The translations under genes and the position numbers were made by a program. The notes under the pieces were generated by a model, which worked only from the letters and a program-made list of their open reading frames with translations, was not told where the DNA came from and did no database searches. Positions 60,560 through 64,000 of a DNA stretch of 64,000 nt are shown here, piece by piece; positions within the stretch are counted from its first letter, which is position 1, and each line of letters begins with the position of its first letter. Source of the stretch: Platerodrilus igneus (lineage: Eukaryota > Arthropoda > Insecta > Coleoptera > Lycidae); NCBI GenBank assembly GCA_036346225.1, contig JARFIW010001187.1, positions 62,001 through 126,000 of the forward strand. The letters are read 5' to 3'.

Positions 60560-62904
60560 CTCTGGTTTGCCTGTAAAGAAGCCCTAAAACTTCGTAAAAA
60601 TCATGCCCCATAAATTGTGCGCTACAAATATGCACTGTACTTTCGTAAAAATCATGCCCCACTGTTGAGTTGCTATACCACTTGCTGAAAATAATAATAA
60701 CAAAAAAAACTCCACCAATTTTCCACCTAAATAAATTGTTGAATCTCAGCTTTGATTACTAGATGTTATGGTTTAGTACCTTCTGAAGATGCTTTTCAAA
60801 CTGACATTCCACGGTTAGCTCTGCTCATTGCTTCTTCAGAGATACTCACCCCAGCTACTCATTCTCTCAACAATCTTTATAATTAATAATAAAAAAAAAT
60901 AAACAAATAATTCGACAAAACATACAACCCTTTTATTAAAAAATTAATTCACACCATCTCAATATTTACAATATGGATCTGCTTTAAACATTTTTATAAC
61001 CCCACTCGGTATTAAAAAAAAATCAACTTAATATCTCCCCCCCCCCTCGCTTCAATTTTATGCTCCTCTACATTTCATTATGTTAGTTCAAAGTAGATGG
61101 ACCTATCCTGGAATCTTAATTTATTTTCCCCTGGTCTATGGTGAGCTCAGTATAAACCTTTTTATATTTGTGTGCTCAAATTTTAGCACTGAAAAATTAT
61201 GCAAAAGACCCGTTTACCTCTTACATCAGTAAAATATTATACAAGCATTTATATCCTCAAATCTATAATAAAAAAAATTGTCCTTTACACATGTCAATAA
61301 ATTAAATTTCAGTTCATAAATATTTTCACCAAATTAACGCAAATCACTAATAGTTACATAAATCCACACCAGTACAACAGTTTCAACAAGAAAAAATCAT
61401 TACTTGGGGAGTATTCTGCTTTCAGATCACCACCTCTGTAGATGCCTTCCACAAGACTGCACGTACCAGGATCACTCCATGTTGCTGGTTTCCATTTCGA
61501 ACAGTAATTCCATCGCAAACTCGTTCATCCAAATCGTCAACAATTCCTGCCGCTCCAGGTCCAAACATCGCCTCGTCTTCCACACAATGTGCATCAAGCA
61601 CCCTTGTTCAATTTGTAAATAAATCTCTACTTACGAGTCATCCTGCTTCAATTTTAACGATTTACTACGGCTCACTTCGTTTTAAATTACCTTGCACCTA
61701 CTTGTGCATAATAAACACTTCTAAATCTTCGATCGGATTGCACTTGTAACGTGGCTTGAAGCTAGGATGATATTCTTGTAAACTGGGAAAAATAAGAGCG
61801 AGCGAATGCCGCCTCCAGCAGCGCTTATATAACCACAACCCCACTTCAGTTGCCTGTAATTTTGTTACCCATTCTTTGTAAATTTGCAAATGGCCACTCA
61901 ATTCTACAAATTACGCCTGCACGTAAACACAACGGTCGTCCGAAACTCAGAAATCGACAATACAAACACTTCATTACCGCGAAAAACTGTTTAACCGTGC
62001 CAACCGTTTAAAAATTCTTTAAAATTTTCCCTTTGTATCAACTCCACCCAAATCCAATCACGCCTATCGTGTGCGCGTTCATCCAGTTATCTCCCTTGCA
62101 CTCTCATAATAACCTTTCTCAGCTTTGTTCTTCTTTCCTACCTAAAGTGTCTATGTTATTTCTGCCTTGCTGGTATCTCTTTCTGTCTCGTGTTTTCTGT
62201 TTTGCTTGTAACCCTTCTATTATTACATTGTTTTCGGTTAATTCTCTTTTCTTTTATGTGCGCCTTGAAAAATCGATACCGTCCACAAACATGTTGCATC
62301 TTCGTCCCGCTTATTGCTTTTTAAAGTATACTTGTCTGACACGCGCTTGAAAATGCTTGTCACTTAAACACCTGATATCTTTCATCTGCCTCTGTTACGT
62401 AATAAATAGTGTCTGTCTCTTAATTTTATTGATCTTTTTTCAACTAGTCGATCGTTGCTCTTAGCCTTGCATTTTTCCGTTAACATATTATACCTCGAAT
62501 TATAATCTCAACGTAAACTAGCTTTACAAGAATTGTTTATTTACTCCAACTTCGGTTCTATGAGGTCCTTGATTGTTTTAACGTGTTTTCCAATATTAAA
62601 CATTGTAACATTCGTTGAAAACTTTTAGCTTATGTTGTATTAAATAAATATACCTTGCTTATACTGATTTTTATCCTGAAAAGCTCTAACACTATTAACC
62701 ATTGTACACGATTTTCGACCTTGTTGTCGATCTTAATTGTTGTCTTAGTACTAAAATACCCTATACAAATTAAACCTACATTATAATATGTAATTTTATC
62801 CCAATCTAATTATATTGAAGCGTTTTAAATAAATTATTGATTTCTGTATTCAGGGTACCTATAAATACATACATGCTTGACTTATTTACACATATTTATC
62901 CGTA
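60558..62904. other. Unassigned DNA; possibly another diverged LTR at its right end
   Basis: The right boundary, ccgtatcacagta followed by (TA)n, resembles the LTR family ends (tatcacagcaatata). The preceding 100 bases faintly parallel copy A in minus orientation. A minus-strand TATATAAG lies near 61823-61830. No gene is supported in the minus-strand frames at 61698-61901 or elsewhere. A poly-C run lies at 61037-61046. Confidence 0.25.
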
Positions 62905-62910
62905 TCACAG

Positions 62911-62951
<41 letters not shown>
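62905..62951. repeat. (TA)n microsatellite
   Basis: About 45 bases of TA repeat. Confidence 0.9.
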
Positions 62952-62954
<3 letters not shown>

Positions 62955-63607
62955 TCACCAAACGAAATATAAAAATAAGGAGATTTTAATAAACTGATCA
63001 AGAAACTCATCTGTAATTGTCATCTAATCTTCGCTTAGCCTTGTTAACTGCATACCGCCGCTACTGAAAACTATTGCACTAAATTATGAGTTCCATAATT
63101 CACGTTCAAACGCGTTCTACTTCACAACTTATTTTCGTTTATCCACATCTGTGTGTGATAAGTTAACAATAATTTCCGATTGATAAAACGTTAAGAAATA
63201 GGTTGAACTGACTAGATCATATTTATAACAATCGAAAATTAGTTATACGTAAAAAAAAAAGGATACTGGATTATTTTGAAGTAGAAAATGAATGCAACCA
63301 ATTTGGAATTGATAATGTAGGATTTATTTATTGAAAATAGTACTGAAATATCGAAAGATTTAAAATTTTTAAGAAATAAGAAAATGAACGTAACAACTAT
63401 ACATATAAGTAATGTATGTAATAACAAATTCATGTAACTGTTTATGTCTATTTCTTAGTATAAAGATATAAAATATAAGCCGAATAAGATTCCTCATTTA
63501 CAACAGATTTGCGTGAAATAACAAAAGGTACAGCCTTACTTTGTCATTTTTTTCATTAACATGATGAATCTAACTCACTTATAATTATACATTTTGTATT
63601 AAAACCT
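62952..63607. other. 3' flank of the purine nucleoside phosphorylase gene
   Basis: AT-rich; presumed 3' UTR and downstream DNA of the minus-strand gene. No clear AATAAA close to the stop was seen on the minus strand. Confidence 0.35.
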
Positions 63608-64000
63608 TTAACCATCAGTTTTATGTATATCTTCTTTTATGTGTTCAACGAGTTTTGTAACAAACCTTTTAAGGACTGGTCCCATTTTAATCCCAATATC
63701 AATAACTTCGGCATGACTTGCTTCTTCGTCTACGTCATATTCAGTAGCACAAATATTTGTTATTAAACTAAAGGCAAGTACGGTAAGATTACAGTGTCTT
63801 GCAGTGATCACTTCATGAACTGTCGACATTCCAACTGCATCTACTCCAATCGCATGAAGCATTCTCAATTCTGCTACTGTTTCATAACTAGGACCTCCTA
63901 AACAAGTATAAACACCTTCATGTACCATATGAGATATATTTTGTTCAACTGCAATTTGTTTTGCCTTTTTGATCAATTCCTTATTGTATGCAGCATTCAT
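63608..64000 (-). CDS. Purine nucleoside phosphorylase, C-terminal part (truncated by window)
   Basis: The enzyme splits purine nucleosides with phosphate to give the base and ribose-1-phosphate in the cytosolic purine salvage pathway. The 130 residues end at TAA 63608-63610 and match the C-terminal half of trimeric PNPs. CLGGPSYETVAELRML contains the base-binding Glu, DAVGMSTVHEV the Met of the sugar pocket, and FSLITNICA the Asn that contacts the purine. The last helix is KRFVTKLVEHI. The frame is open to the window edge. The Met at 64000 corresponds to an internal position, so upstream coding lies beyond the window. Family length is about 290 residues, so roughly 45% is seen. No break is present, so it is likely functional. 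Confidence 0.93.
   Translation of the reverse strand: MNAAYNKELIKKAKQIAVEQNISHMVHEGVYTCLGGPSYETVAELRMLHAIGVDAVGMSTVHEVITARHCNLTVLAFSLITNICATEYDVDEEASHAEVIDIGIKMGPVLKRFVTKLVEHIKEDIHKTDG

Noticed and set aside
61698..61901. 67-codon minus-strand frame downstream of a TATATAAG
   Set aside because: No family signal; kept only as part of a possible LTR finding.

Overview
The window looks like insect nuclear DNA. It is AT-rich, its genes are split by introns, and only two fragments look like host genes. One is the first coding exon of a syntrophin (4095-4581, minus strand). The other is the 3' end of a purine nucleoside phosphorylase gene (63608-64000, minus strand, cut by the window edge). An errantivirus-type LTR element, pogo-like and mariner-like transposons with arthropod-type domains, Penelope-like sequence and RTE/jockey/R1-like LINEs all fit an insect; a beetle is possible, but I cannot fix the order. 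No CRISPR array, rRNA or genuine tRNA gene is visible; the only tRNA-like sequences are SINE heads.

Nearly everything between the two host fragments is layered transposable-element DNA, mostly decayed. 1-3254: right part of a pogo/Tigger-like element with a dead transposase and repeated subterminal motifs. 5345-9530: two inverted arms of a foldback-like repeat with a truncated LTR element (1.83-kb LTR) between them. 10335-23515: one 5'-truncated minus-strand LINE (LINE A) split first by an errantivirus-like element (11229-17936, CGCG duplication) and then by a jockey/CR1-like LINE (about 18898-23419). 23516-27211: AT-rich DNA with no gene I can support.

27513-37197: a second nest. A Polinton/Maverick-like (virus-related) remnant carries capsid-like and integrase-like pieces. 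It was split by LINE B (28205-34492, 14-bp duplication). LINE B was itself hit by a tRNA-derived SINE (28650-28946) and by a 2550-bp mariner-like transposon with 504-bp terminal inverted repeats (29303-31852, TA duplication). The next insertion, 37210-37480, is a 271-bp element with a 12-bp duplication, a 33-bp perfect hairpin and a hammerhead-like motif.

38310-43390 holds another SINE, a decayed mariner-type transposase, small hairpin or MITE elements, a Myb/SANT-like remnant and a Penelope-like element. 43467-48851 is a row of three LTRs of one family (minus, plus, plus), each sitting in (TA)n. 48976-62900 contains a fourth SINE, RTE-type LINE pieces, a decayed Mutator-like (MULE) transposase with a small intron, an 80-bp LINE 3' end, and long stretches where I see nothing.

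The most informative points are the nested insertion histories with intact target duplications, the four-copy SINE family whose 3' hairpin is shared with the co-resident LINE, the Polinton-like remnant, and the LTR family with 1.75-1.83 kb LTRs that sits in TA microsatellites. I saw no clearly new functional system. These structures are the candidates for follow-up.
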